Below are positions 15,383-22,880 of a stretch of DNA of 39,976 nt, one piece after another (the first letter of the stretch is position 1; every line of letters starts with the position of its first letter). The position numbers were made by a program, and so were the translations under genes. Source of the stretch: an uncultured Bacilli bacterium (GTDB lineage: Bacteria > Bacillota_I > Bacilli_A > RF39 > UBA660); NCBI GenBank assembly GCA_934086815.1, contig CAKOIM010000011.1:1-39976 (forward strand). The letters are read 5' to 3'. The notes under the pieces are model-generated. The model was given only the letters and a program-made list of their open reading frames with translations. It did not search any database and was not told where the DNA came from.

Positions 15383-16897
15383 ATGAAAAAAATATTTGTA
15401 GTAGTAATGTTTTTAGTAGGAATTATAAATGTAAGTGCTAATACATTAGAAATTAAAAAAGGAGGTGAAGTAATCAAGGTAAATGAGCCATATAAAAAAG
15501 ATGGAATAGAATATAAATTTTTATTTAGTTTAGATAAAAATAAAATTATAAAAGATAAAAAATATGTAAATAATTTAACGTTTATTTCTAGAAATTTTTC
15601 AAGTGAATATTATTTATTAACTATATCAAAAATGATCTTAGAAAATGTAAATGAAGATTATGAGGTAACAATTAAAAATTCTTTAGGTGATGAAATTAAT
15701 ACAAGTTATTATAAGTCTAAAATACTAGCTGAACTAAATAATTTAGATTTAGGTTTAGATATAAATGGTAAGACATATACAATAAATTGGGGAGAGGACT
15801 TAACTGTAAAACATAATTATATGAATAGTACTTATAATGATTTTGTAAGTAGTCAAGAAATATATAGTGATAAAGTAGTTTTTAAAAATGTACGAGAAGT
15901 CAGATTAAATAAAGTGAATTTTATTTATAGAATAAATAAAGAATATAATTATGTCGTAGCTAAGGGAGTATTTAATGATGATTTTTATATTAATGTAAAT
16001 GTCTTAGGCAAAGTAATAGAATTTAATGTCAATCGAAATAGATATAATCTTTTATTTAATGTTTATGATAGTAATAATGAGTTAGTAACTACGATAAATT
16101 TAGCACACGAAGGAACTAATAAATTTAGTTTGCCAAATAAAGATTTAAAAATAGTTGATTGTTCAAATAATAATGGTTATAAAAAATTAAATACTATTTA
16201 TGTAAAGAAGGATGATCCAAGCTATTTAAAATATAATTTAGCCTTGGTAGATGATACGTTTAAAGTTTCGATAATGACAAATTATATTGATGAAAAAAAT
16301 CCGGATAATTTAGATAAAGCATTAAATGATTTTACTATTCTTGATTTAAATTACAATGAAATATATAATTGTCAAAATGAAGAAGTGTGTGAAATAGAAA
16401 TAAAAAGGGGTACATATATACTTAGGGATAATGTAACATTTAATCATGATGTATTAGAAATTTCAAGTAATTTTAATTATGAAATAAAAAGGCATTATAT
16501 TAATGGAATTATTAGTAAAAGGGATATTAAAAAAATTATTTATAAGGGAAGTGAAGTTGCTTTTGTTAAAAATGGATATATGTATGAAACTAAGGATTAC
16601 TTAAATTATGATGAATACACATTAGTATTTGATGATTATGAAGAAACAATTAATTTAAAGAATAATGGAAAAATTGGTCTTATTGGTTATGTCGGAGTTT
16701 TTTATGTAGATGATGATAAAAAAATTGAAGATAAGGTTATTATAGATAAAGAAGAAATTGTTAGTAAAATAAATAATAATAGTAATAATAAACAAGTAGA
16801 AAATAATTATTCATATGAAGAAATTATTCCAAATACTGATATAAATATTAATACAATAAATTATCTTTATAAAAGAAAATATATGTTTGATGTTTAA
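15383..16897 (+). CDS. secreted or cell-surface protein of unknown function
   Basis: I do not recognise a family. The 504-aa product starts with a clear Sec signal peptide: basic MKK, a hydrophobic core IFVVVMFLVGIINV and an Ala-x-Asn junction near residues 19-20 (VSA/NT). The mature part is rich in Asn, Lys, Tyr and beta-prone segments, suggesting repeated small beta-domains. The only cysteines form a loose pair in the sequence YNCQNEEVCEIEIKRGTY near residue 335, plus one near residue 260. The C-terminal 45 residues are Asn-rich with EEIIPNTDIN, but there is no hydrophobic anchor or basic tail, so it is not a normal sortase substrate. AAGGAGGGAG gives the ribosome binding site. It stands between an operon terminator and the nusB promoter, so it is probably transcribed alone. 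Confidence 0.6.
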   Translation: MKKIFVVVMFLVGIINVSANTLEIKKGGEVIKVNEPYKKDGIEYKFLFSLDKNKIIKDKKYVNNLTFISRNFSSEYYLLTISKMILENVNEDYEVTIKNSLGDEINTSYYKSKILAELNNLDLGLDINGKTYTINWGEDLTVKHNYMNSTYNDFVSSQEIYSDKVVFKNVREVRLNKVNFIYRINKEYNYVVAKGVFNDDFYINVNVLGKVIEFNVNRNRYNLLFNVYDSNNELVTTINLAHEGTNKFSLPNKDLKIVDCSNNNGYKKLNTIYVKKDDPSYLKYNLALVDDTFKVSIMTNYIDEKNPDNLDKALNDFTILDLNYNEIYNCQNEEVCEIEIKRGTYILRDNVTFNHDVLEISSNFNYEIKRHYINGIISKRDIKKIIYKGSEVAFVKNGYMYETKDYLNYDEYTLVFDDYEETINLKNNGKIGLIGYVGVFYVDDDKKIEDKVIIDKEEIVSKINNNSNNKQVENNYSYEEIIPNTDININTINYLYKRKYMFDV

Positions 16898-16915
16898 GTA
16901 ATTATTTGATATAAT
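16887..16915 (+). promoter_or_regulatory. sigma-A promoter for nusB
   Basis: TTGATG (16887-16892), 17-bp spacer, TG one base before a perfect TATAAT (16910-16915). The -35 lies inside the last codons of the preceding gene. Confidence 0.75.
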
Positions 16916-16941
16916 TTAGTAGTTAGTTAAGGAGCTTGATT

Positions 16942-17337
16942 ATGCAAAAAACGAGAAGTGAATTAAGAATAATTATTATGACTATTTTATATCAAATTGA
17001 TATATATGACGAAAGAAAAATTGCTTATAATATAGATGATGTAATAAATGAGAATATTGATGTAGATAATGAGTTTGTAAAAGATATTGTATATGGAGTA
17101 ATAACATATAAAAACGACTTAGATGTATTAGCTAATAAATATATTACTGATTGGACTATTGATAGGCTTGATAAAACAGGAACAAATATTTTAAGAATGG
17201 CTTTATATGAACTGAAGTATATGGATACACCGGAAGTTGTAGTTATAAATGAAGCTATTGAACTTGCTAAGAAATATTGTGATGATTCAGTAAGAAAAAT
17301 AATAAATGCTGTTTTAGATAAAGTGATTAGGGCATAA
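16942..17337 (+). CDS. nusB: transcription antitermination factor NusB
   Basis: NusB binds boxA RNA together with S10 (NusE) to support antitermination and folding of rRNA transcripts. Seen: an all-helical 131-aa protein with RSELRIIIMTILYQIDIY at residues 5-22, FVKDIVYGVI near residue 48, and the C-terminal WTIDRLDKTGTNILRMALYE near residues 73-92. This is followed by VINEAIELAKKYCDD and INAVLDKVIR, all classic NusB blocks. The start at ATG 16942 is preferred over an in-frame TTG at 16936 because AAGGAG (16929-16934) is seven bases upstream of it. It opens an operon with the HipA-like gene and xseA. The proximity of nusB to xseA/xseB is common in Bacillota. Confidence 0.92.
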   Translation: MQKTRSELRIIIMTILYQIDIYDERKIAYNIDDVINENIDVDNEFVKDIVYGVITYKNDLDVLANKYITDWTIDRLDKTGTNILRMALYELKYMDTPEVVVINEAIELAKKYCDDSVRKIINAVLDKVIRA

Positions 17338-17338
17338 T

Positions 17339-18091
17339 ATGAAATTAAGTCTTGCAGATAAAGATAAAATAAAAAGAATTGGATATTCGAAAATACTAAA
17401 TTTAAGTTGCGGTTCATATTTAGTTAAAGAAATGAAAGCTGATAAGGGTATTATCGAATTATTAGGTTCTTTTTTATGTAGGCTTATAAAACTTAAAGTG
17501 CCTAACAATTATTTAATAAACTTAAATGGTAAGTATTATTTATTGAGTGAAGATTTGAGTAAGGAAGGAATATTTGTTGATGCGGCCAAAATGTTTGGTA
17601 CAGAAAAAGATGATGTTAATGTAAATGAAGCAATAAATATAGTCAATGAAAAGTTTTCTGATTCTAAAATAGAAGATGATATTTTAAAAATGTATTTTTT
17701 TGATTGTTTGTTTCAAAATTGGGATCGTAGATTAGATAATTGGGGCTTTCTTCATGAAAAAGAGGGAGTTAAACTTGTTGCTTTTGACTTTGATAATTGC
17801 TTTGTTGATGATGTTAAAGTTACTTATTTACATATGGCAAATACTTGTTTAATTTCGACATTTGAAGATTTAAAATATTTTTTAGAACATGGAAAGAAAG
17901 AAGATGTTGAGAAGTTTATTTACATTTATGAACTTTTTAATCCGAGTTTTGTAGAAAATATTTTAAAAATAATTATGAAAAATTTTAAAGTTGGAAATGG
18001 GCAAATTTTGAATGAATTAATGACTAAATATATTACTAATTATCGTAATATAGAAGGTGTTTTAACTAAAGATACTAAGAGGGAAAGATAA
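17339..18091 (+). CDS. HipA/kinase-fold protein of unknown role
   Basis: The 250-aa product looks like a stripped HipA-C/CtkA-like kinase domain. Seen: SYLVKEM near residues 26-32, the place of the ATP-binding Lys, and ELLGSFLCRLIKLKVPNNYLI near residues 40-60. YYLLSEDLSKEG follows as a hinge-like element. DCLFQNWDRRLDNWGFL near residues 120-136 fits the catalytic loop pattern NxDRxxxNxG (Asp and Asn), and LVAFDFDN near residues 144-151 fits the metal-binding DFD. There is no HipA N-terminal domain and no HipB-like antitoxin beside it. Instead it sits tightly between nusB and xseA (1-nt gaps), so it is more likely a housekeeping or regulatory kinase or pseudokinase than a toxin. Assignment is by motif only. 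Confidence 0.55.
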   Translation: MKLSLADKDKIKRIGYSKILNLSCGSYLVKEMKADKGIIELLGSFLCRLIKLKVPNNYLINLNGKYYLLSEDLSKEGIFVDAAKMFGTEKDDVNVNEAINIVNEKFSDSKIEDDILKMYFFDCLFQNWDRRLDNWGFLHEKEGVKLVAFDFDNCFVDDVKVTYLHMANTCLISTFEDLKYFLEHGKKEDVEKFIYIYELFNPSFVENILKIIMKNFKVGNGQILNELMTKYITNYRNIEGVLTKDTKRER

Positions 18092-18092
18092 A

Positions 18093-19376
18093 ATGAATAT
18101 AGATAAATACATAAATATAAGTGAATTAAATAATTATATCAAAAGTGTTATTGATGAAAATGTTTTTTTAAGAAATGTGTATTTAAAAGGGGAAATAAGT
18201 AATTTTAAAAATCATACCCGAGGACATTTATATTTTACGTTAAAAGATGATAATTCAAGAATCAATGCAGTAATGTTTCAAAATAACGCTCTTAAGTTAG
18301 CTTTTGTCCCTGAAGATGGCATGAATGTTTTAGTAAAGGGACGAATTAGTGTATATCCGGCGACCGGAGGATATCAAATATATGTAGATGAGATGGATCT
18401 TGATGGACTTGGAGCTTTATATATTGAATATGAAAAATTAAAGAAAAAGTTGGCTAGTATTGGTTTGTTTTCACAAGAACATAAAAAGCCAATTCCTAGA
18501 TTTCCTAATAAAATTGGTGTAGTTACAGCACCGACCGGAGCAGCGGTAAAAGATATTATGAGCACGATTAAAAGAAGATATCCAATTTGTGAAGTAATAT
18601 TATTTCCTTCTTTAGTTCAAGGGACATCTGCATCAAAAGATATAGTAAGACAAATAAAAAGAGCTGATGAATTTGGAGTTGATACAATTATTGTTGGCCG
18701 GGGTGGAGGTTCAATTGAAGATTTATGGGCCTTTAATGAAGAAATTGTTGCTAAGGCAATATATGATTGCAAAACTCCGATAATAAGTGCGGTTGGGCAT
18801 GAAATTGATTGGACTATTGCAGATTTTGTTGCAGACTTAAGAGCTCCGACTCCAACTGGAGCAGCGGAAATGGCTGTTCCTACGGTAAGTGATGTAAATA
18901 CTATATTAAATAATTATAAAATTAGACTTAATAAAAATATAAAAAACATGGTTAATACTAAGTTTATTAAATGGCGAAGTTTAAAAAATAGCTTTATTTT
19001 AAAAAATCCAATGGCTATGTATGAGGTAAAAGAACAAAAATTAGATACATTATTAGATAATTTAAACAAAAATGTTAAAATTGTTTTACAAAATAATGAT
19101 ATTAAATTAAAACAAATAAAAATGTCTTATGTTTTACAAAATCCTTTAAGTTTAATTGAGAAAAAGAAAAATGAATATAATTTACTTATTAATACACTTA
19201 AGTTAGTTAATCCGCTAGGCATTTTAGAAAAAGGTTATTCCCTAGCAACTGTAAATGATAAGGTTATTAAATCTAGCCAAGATGTAAATGTTGATGATAT
19301 AATTAATGTTAAATTATATGAGGGTAATATTAGGGCTAAAGTGATAGAAAAAGATGAAGATACAACACAAAAATAG
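18093..19376 (+). CDS. xseA: exonuclease VII large subunit
   Basis: Catalytic subunit of exonuclease VII, a bidirectional single-strand DNA exonuclease. Seen: N-terminal OB-fold with VYLKGEISNFKNHTRGHLYF near residues 29-48 and LKDDNSRINAVMF. The central catalytic core has IGVVTAPTGAAVKDIM near residues 143-158, VGRGGGSIEDLWAFN near 203-217 and ISAVGHEIDWTIADFVADLRA near 232-252. The motif PTPTGAAEMAVP follows. The remaining third is coiled coil, where XseB subunits dock, ending with LEKGYSLATVN, a conserved C-terminal block. Length 427 aa. It follows the kinase-like gene by one base, and xseB lies 52 nt downstream with its own promoter. Confidence 0.96.
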   Translation: MNIDKYINISELNNYIKSVIDENVFLRNVYLKGEISNFKNHTRGHLYFTLKDDNSRINAVMFQNNALKLAFVPEDGMNVLVKGRISVYPATGGYQIYVDEMDLDGLGALYIEYEKLKKKLASIGLFSQEHKKPIPRFPNKIGVVTAPTGAAVKDIMSTIKRRYPICEVILFPSLVQGTSASKDIVRQIKRADEFGVDTIIVGRGGGSIEDLWAFNEEIVAKAIYDCKTPIISAVGHEIDWTIADFVADLRAPTPTGAAEMAVPTVSDVNTILNNYKIRLNKNIKNMVNTKFIKWRSLKNSFILKNPMAMYEVKEQKLDTLLDNLNKNVKIVLQNNDIKLKQIKMSYVLQNPLSLIEKKKNEYNLLINTLKLVNPLGILEKGYSLATVNDKVIKSSQDVNVDDIINVKLYEGNIRAKVIEKDEDTTQK

Positions 19377-19379
19377 ATA

Positions 19380-19408
19380 TTGGATAAATTTAAAATAGTT
19401 GATATAAT
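19380..19408 (+). promoter_or_regulatory. sigma-A promoter for xseB-proS
   Basis: TTGGAT (19380-19385), 17-bp spacer, and TATAAT (19403-19408) preceded by TG one base away. The -10 region closely resembles the nusB promoter (TTGATATAATT). Confidence 0.75.
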
Positions 19409-19428
19409 TAGTAAGGAAGGAAATAGTT

Positions 19429-19650
19429 ATGGAAGAAAATAAAAATTTCGAAGAAGCATTAAAAGATTTAGAATTAATAGTTCGTGAACTTGAAAGTGGA
19501 AATGTTGATTTAGATGATGCTATTAATAAATATACAAAAGCAATGAAGTTAGCAAAATTTTGTGGTGAAAAGCTAAATGATGCAACTAAAAAAGTAAATA
19601 AGATTTTAACAGAAAACGATGAATTGAAAGATTTTAATGTAGAAGGGTGA
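19429..19650 (+). CDS. xseB: exonuclease VII small subunit
   Basis: Small coiled-coil subunit that wraps around XseA; several copies bind each large subunit. Seen: 73 aa with NFEEALKDLELIVRELESG at residues 5-23, the defining block of the family. It is followed by VDLDDAINKYTKAMKLAKFC and a second helix with LNDATKKVNKI. The length is typical. AAGGAAGG gives the ribosome binding site. Four bases separate it from proS, with which it is co-transcribed. Confidence 0.95.
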   Translation: MEENKNFEEALKDLELIVRELESGNVDLDDAINKYTKAMKLAKFCGEKLNDATKKVNKILTENDELKDFNVEG

Positions 19651-19654
19651 GTTT

Positions 19655-21067
19655 ATGGAAGTAAAAGATATAACAAATAGAGATGTAGATTTTGCTAAAT
19701 GGTATACGGACGTTTGTAAAAAAGCGGATTTAGTAGATTATTCAAATGTAAAAGGAAGCATGATAATAAGACCATTGGGTTATGCAATTTGGGAAGAAAT
19801 TCAAAAGAACCTTGATAGTATATTTAAATTGACAGGTCATGAAAATGTGCAAATGCCGATGTTTATACCAGAAAGTTTATTAAATGTTGAAAAAGAACAT
19901 ATTAAAGGTTTTGCTCCGGAAGTAGCATGGGTAACCCAAGGCGGAGATGAAAAACTAGAAGAAAGAATGTGTGTAAGACCAACTAGTGAAGTGCTTTTTT
20001 GCGATCACTTTAAAAAAATTATAAAAACATACCGTGATTTACCACTTTTATATAATCAGTGGTGTACAATTGTAAGATGGGAAAAAACAACAAGACCATT
20101 TCTTAGAAGTAGGGAAATCTTATGGCAAGAAGGACATACGATGCATAGAACTAGCGAAGAAGCTCGTGATGAGGCTTTAGCAATGTTTAATATTTATAAA
20201 ACTTTTCAAGAAGATTATTTAGCCCTTCCTGTTATTGCCGGAAGAAAAACAGAAAAAGAAAAATTTGCTGGAGCAGAAGAAACATATACTTTAGAGGCTA
20301 TGATGTATAATGGATATGCTTTACAAAATGGAACTAGTCATTATTTTGGTAACCACTTTGCCGAAGCTTTTGGAATAAAATTTACAGATAAAGATAATAC
20401 ATTAAAAACTCCATATCAAACAAGTTGGGGAACCACAACAAGAATGATCGGAGCTATTATAATGACTCATGGAGATGATCATGGATTGGTTTTACCACCT
20501 AAAATTGCTCCTTATAAAGTAATAATAATTCCAATTGGCGATGTTAAAGAAAAATTAGGGGAATTAAAAAAAGCTCTATATGAAAATGATATAACTTTTA
20601 AAGTTGATGAAAGAGATAAAACTCCAGGATTTAAATTTGCTGATGCCGAAGTAAAAGGGTATCCAATTAGAATAGAATTAGGAAAAAGAGACTTAGAAAA
20701 TAATCAAGTTACTTTAGTTAGAAGAGATACCTTAGAAAAAGTTGTTGTTTCTTTTGAAGAAGTTATTAAATTAGTAAAAGGTTTATTACTAGTTATTCAA
20801 AAAGATATGTTTATAGCAGCGAGAAATAGAAGAAATAGTATGATTTATGAAGCTAAAAACTATAGAGAATTAAGCGAATTAGCTACTACACATGATGGGG
20901 GATTTATAAAAATTAATTGGTGTGGTAATGTAGAATGTGAAAATAAAGTAAAAGACGATTTTAATATTAAATCAAGATGCTTAATTGAAAATGAAGAAGT
21001 TACAGGTCCATGTAGTATATGTGGAGAAAAAGCTGTTACAAGATTATATATAGGAAGACAATATTAA
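19655..21067 (+). CDS. proS: prolyl-tRNA synthetase, archaeal/eukaryotic type
   Basis: Charges tRNA-Pro. Seen: a class II catalytic core with motif 1 around RPLGYAIWEEIQ near residues 39-50, motif 2 from VRWEKTTRPFLRSREILWQEG near residues 138-158, and motif 3 SWGTTTRMIGAIIMTHGDDHGL near residues 269-290. The anticodon-binding domain starts PYKVIIIPIG near residue 298. A C-terminal zinc-binding domain has WCGNVECENK and GPCSICGE, and the protein ends in IGRQY. The short form (470 aa), the missing editing insertion and the C-terminal zinc domain mark the archaeal/eukaryotic-like class found in some Bacillota and Mycoplasma rather than the long bacterial form. A separate editing protein may be needed elsewhere. 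Confidence 0.95.
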   Translation: MEVKDITNRDVDFAKWYTDVCKKADLVDYSNVKGSMIIRPLGYAIWEEIQKNLDSIFKLTGHENVQMPMFIPESLLNVEKEHIKGFAPEVAWVTQGGDEKLEERMCVRPTSEVLFCDHFKKIIKTYRDLPLLYNQWCTIVRWEKTTRPFLRSREILWQEGHTMHRTSEEARDEALAMFNIYKTFQEDYLALPVIAGRKTEKEKFAGAEETYTLEAMMYNGYALQNGTSHYFGNHFAEAFGIKFTDKDNTLKTPYQTSWGTTTRMIGAIIMTHGDDHGLVLPPKIAPYKVIIIPIGDVKEKLGELKKALYENDITFKVDERDKTPGFKFADAEVKGYPIRIELGKRDLENNQVTLVRRDTLEKVVVSFEEVIKLVKGLLLVIQKDMFIAARNRRNSMIYEAKNYRELSELATTHDGGFIKINWCGNVECENKVKDDFNIKSRCLIENEEVTGPCSICGEKAVTRLYIGRQY

Positions 21068-21082
21068 TTTGTCTTTTTTAAG

Positions 21083-21111
21083 TGGACAAAATTAATTTTA
21101 AATGATAGAAT
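21083..21111 (+). promoter_or_regulatory. sigma-A promoter for the class II Fic gene
   Basis: TGGACA (21083-21088), 17-bp spacer, TAGAAT (21106-21111), 24 bp before the ATG. Confidence 0.6.
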
Positions 21112-21135
21112 ATTTTAACTTAAGGAGGCAAAATT

Positions 21136-21828
21136 ATGCTTGATACAATAATTAAAGAATATCCGGAATTTTTTTGGAAATATGAAAAGCTTTATATTGA
21201 AAGATTTATTTATAATAGCACAGAAATTGAAGGTATAAAAACTCCGGAGGAAAGAAAAATTTTTGTTGAACAAATGTTAAAAGCTTTTTATTCAATATAT
21301 CATAATGATGGAGCCAAGATAGCAGTTACCGATATATTAAATCTCTCTAATTTGATAAATGAAGAATATGGTCTAAATGGATTTAGAAGAACTTTGGTTT
21401 ATCCGGGAGATTATGCATCATTTAAACCTTGTGAGCCGTCAAAAATTTATTACGCCTTATATATTTTATTAGATAATTATTATAATATTTGGAGTGATGA
21501 ACATATATCGCCTTATTTAAGAGAAGCTATGTTCCATATTAATTTTATGAGGATACATCCATTTGAAGATGGAAATAAAAGAACGGGTAAAATAATTATG
21601 GCAAGTAATCTTTTAAAAGCTAAATGCGCTCCGGTTATAATTACCGAGGATGATACGGAAGTTTACTATTCATTTATAAATAATATGGATTATGAAGGAT
21701 TTGCTGAATTTTTAAAAAATAGATCTAAAATTGAAATGGATACTCTAGTTGGGTGGTTTAAAATGGAAAATGATATTTCAATGTATGAAAGTCCGGAAGA
21801 CTTTGTAAGAAGACGAAAAAACCAATAA
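21136..21828 (+). CDS. Fic-family AMP-transferase, class II
   Basis: Fic enzymes transfer AMP (or related groups) from ATP to hydroxyl side chains of target proteins. Seen: the core IHPFEDGNKRTGK near residues 140-152 is an intact HPFx(D/E)GNxRxG motif with catalytic His and Arg. Near the N-terminus, STEIEG at residues 28-33 fits the autoinhibitory (S/T)xxxE(G/N) helix, so this is class II, where the inhibitory Glu is in the same chain before the core. The length of 230 aa is compact, with no DNA-binding winged helix. Own promoter, AAGGAGG ribosome binding site and terminator make it monocistronic. Targets cannot be told from sequence. Confidence 0.88.
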   Translation: MLDTIIKEYPEFFWKYEKLYIERFIYNSTEIEGIKTPEERKIFVEQMLKAFYSIYHNDGAKIAVTDILNLSNLINEEYGLNGFRRTLVYPGDYASFKPCEPSKIYYALYILLDNYYNIWSDEHISPYLREAMFHINFMRIHPFEDGNKRTGKIIMASNLLKAKCAPVIITEDDTEVYYSFINNMDYEGFAEFLKNRSKIEMDTLVGWFKMENDISMYESPEDFVRRRKNQ

Positions 21829-21840
21829 TTGGTTTTTTAT
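21816..21840 (+). terminator. intrinsic terminator after the class II Fic gene
   Basis: AAAAAACCAA (21816-21825) pairs with TTGGTTTTTT (21829 onward). The loop is the Fic stop codon TAA and a T-rich tail follows. Confidence 0.8.
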
Positions 21841-21883
21841 TTTGGAAGTATGAGTCCATAATAATAAAGAGTAGGGTGATAAG

Positions 21884-22855
21884 ATGAAAAAAATAAAAGT
21901 ATTATTAATTAGTTTGATACTATTACCAATAAATGTTTTGGCTTATTCCGATTATATTATTCCTGGTGGTGATACTTTAGGAATTGAAATAAATAGTGAT
22001 GGTATAATGGTAATAGGCTTTTATGAAATCAATGGGAAGTATAACAAGGGTACTCCCAATATTAAAGTCGGAGATTATATCTTAGAAATAGAAAACGAAA
22101 AAGTAAGTGATGTTAATTCTCTTACGAGAATTGTTGAAAAAAACATTGATAAAGGATACGTTGATGTACTTGTAAAAAGTCGTGGTAAGCTTAAAAATGT
22201 AAAATTAGATTTAATAAAAGATGATAATGTTTATAAGACTGGTTTATATGTTAAAGATAGTATTACAGGAATTGGAACTCTTTCATATATAGATCCTTCG
22301 ACTAAGATTTTTGGAGCTTTAGGTCATGAAATAATTGATTCTAATACTAGTGAAATAGTTGAAATTAAATCTGGAACTATTTTTAAAAATTATATTACGG
22401 GGATTGAAAAAAGTGTAACTGGTACGGCGGGGAGTAAAAATGCAAAGTTTTATTATAATACTAAATATGGCGTTATTTTAAAAAATACGAATGTTGGTAT
22501 TTATGGAAAATATGATGCCTCTTTACCTAATAAAGAACCTATGAAAGTGGCAAAAACAAATGAGGTTAAAATAGGTGATGCTTATATAAGTACAGTAATT
22601 GAAGGCCAAAAGATTAATAATTTTAATATAGAAATAACTAAAATTGATGAAACTGCTAAAATTAAAAATATAACATTTACGATAAAAGATGAAGAACTAC
22701 TTGCTAAAACAGGTGGGGTTGTTCAAGGTATGAGTGGTTCACCGATAATTCAAAATGATAAAATTGTTGGAGCTGTTACGCATGTTATTGTAGATAATCC
22801 AACGACTGGATACGGTTTATTTATTACTACGATGTTAAAAGAAGGGGAAAAATAA
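21884..22855 (+). CDS. spoIVB: SpoIVB-type serine peptidase (family S55) with PDZ domain
   Basis: In endospore formers SpoIVB is secreted into the intermembrane space and cleaves SpoIVFA to trigger sigma-K activation. Seen: signal peptide MKKIKVLLISLILLPINVLA, and a PDZ domain around residues 45-115 (VGDYILEIENEKV). The S55 peptidase domain begins near residue 118 with GLYVKDSITGIGTLSYIDP. It includes FGALGHEIID with the catalytic His near 147 and GGVVQGMSGSPIIQNDKIVG with the catalytic Ser near 283. It ends at VIVDNPTTGYGLFITTML, the usual C-terminal block. The length of 323 aa is shorter than Bacillus SpoIVB (about 425) because the N-terminal anchor region is small. There are no other sporulation genes in the window. 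Confidence 0.88.
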   Translation: MKKIKVLLISLILLPINVLAYSDYIIPGGDTLGIEINSDGIMVIGFYEINGKYNKGTPNIKVGDYILEIENEKVSDVNSLTRIVEKNIDKGYVDVLVKSRGKLKNVKLDLIKDDNVYKTGLYVKDSITGIGTLSYIDPSTKIFGALGHEIIDSNTSEIVEIKSGTIFKNYITGIEKSVTGTAGSKNAKFYYNTKYGVILKNTNVGIYGKYDASLPNKEPMKVAKTNEVKIGDAYISTVIEGQKINNFNIEITKIDETAKIKNITFTIKDEELLAKTGGVVQGMSGSPIIQNDKIVGAVTHVIVDNPTTGYGLFITTMLKEGEK

Positions 22856-22880
22856 AAGTTGTCATGGCGACAACTTTTTA
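22854..22880. terminator. bidirectional terminator between convergent genes
   Basis: AAAAGTTGTC (22854-22863) pairs perfectly with GACAACTTTT (22869-22878) around ATGGC, with A and T runs on the two sides. It serves spoIVB on the + strand and the pilB-like gene on the - strand, whose stop codon overlaps it. Confidence 0.85.

Noticed and set aside
17025..17417. 130-codon ORF on the - strand with a hydrophobic product
   Set aside because: Antisense to nusB and the following gene; the hydrophobic look comes from complementing Asp/Glu/Lys-rich codons.
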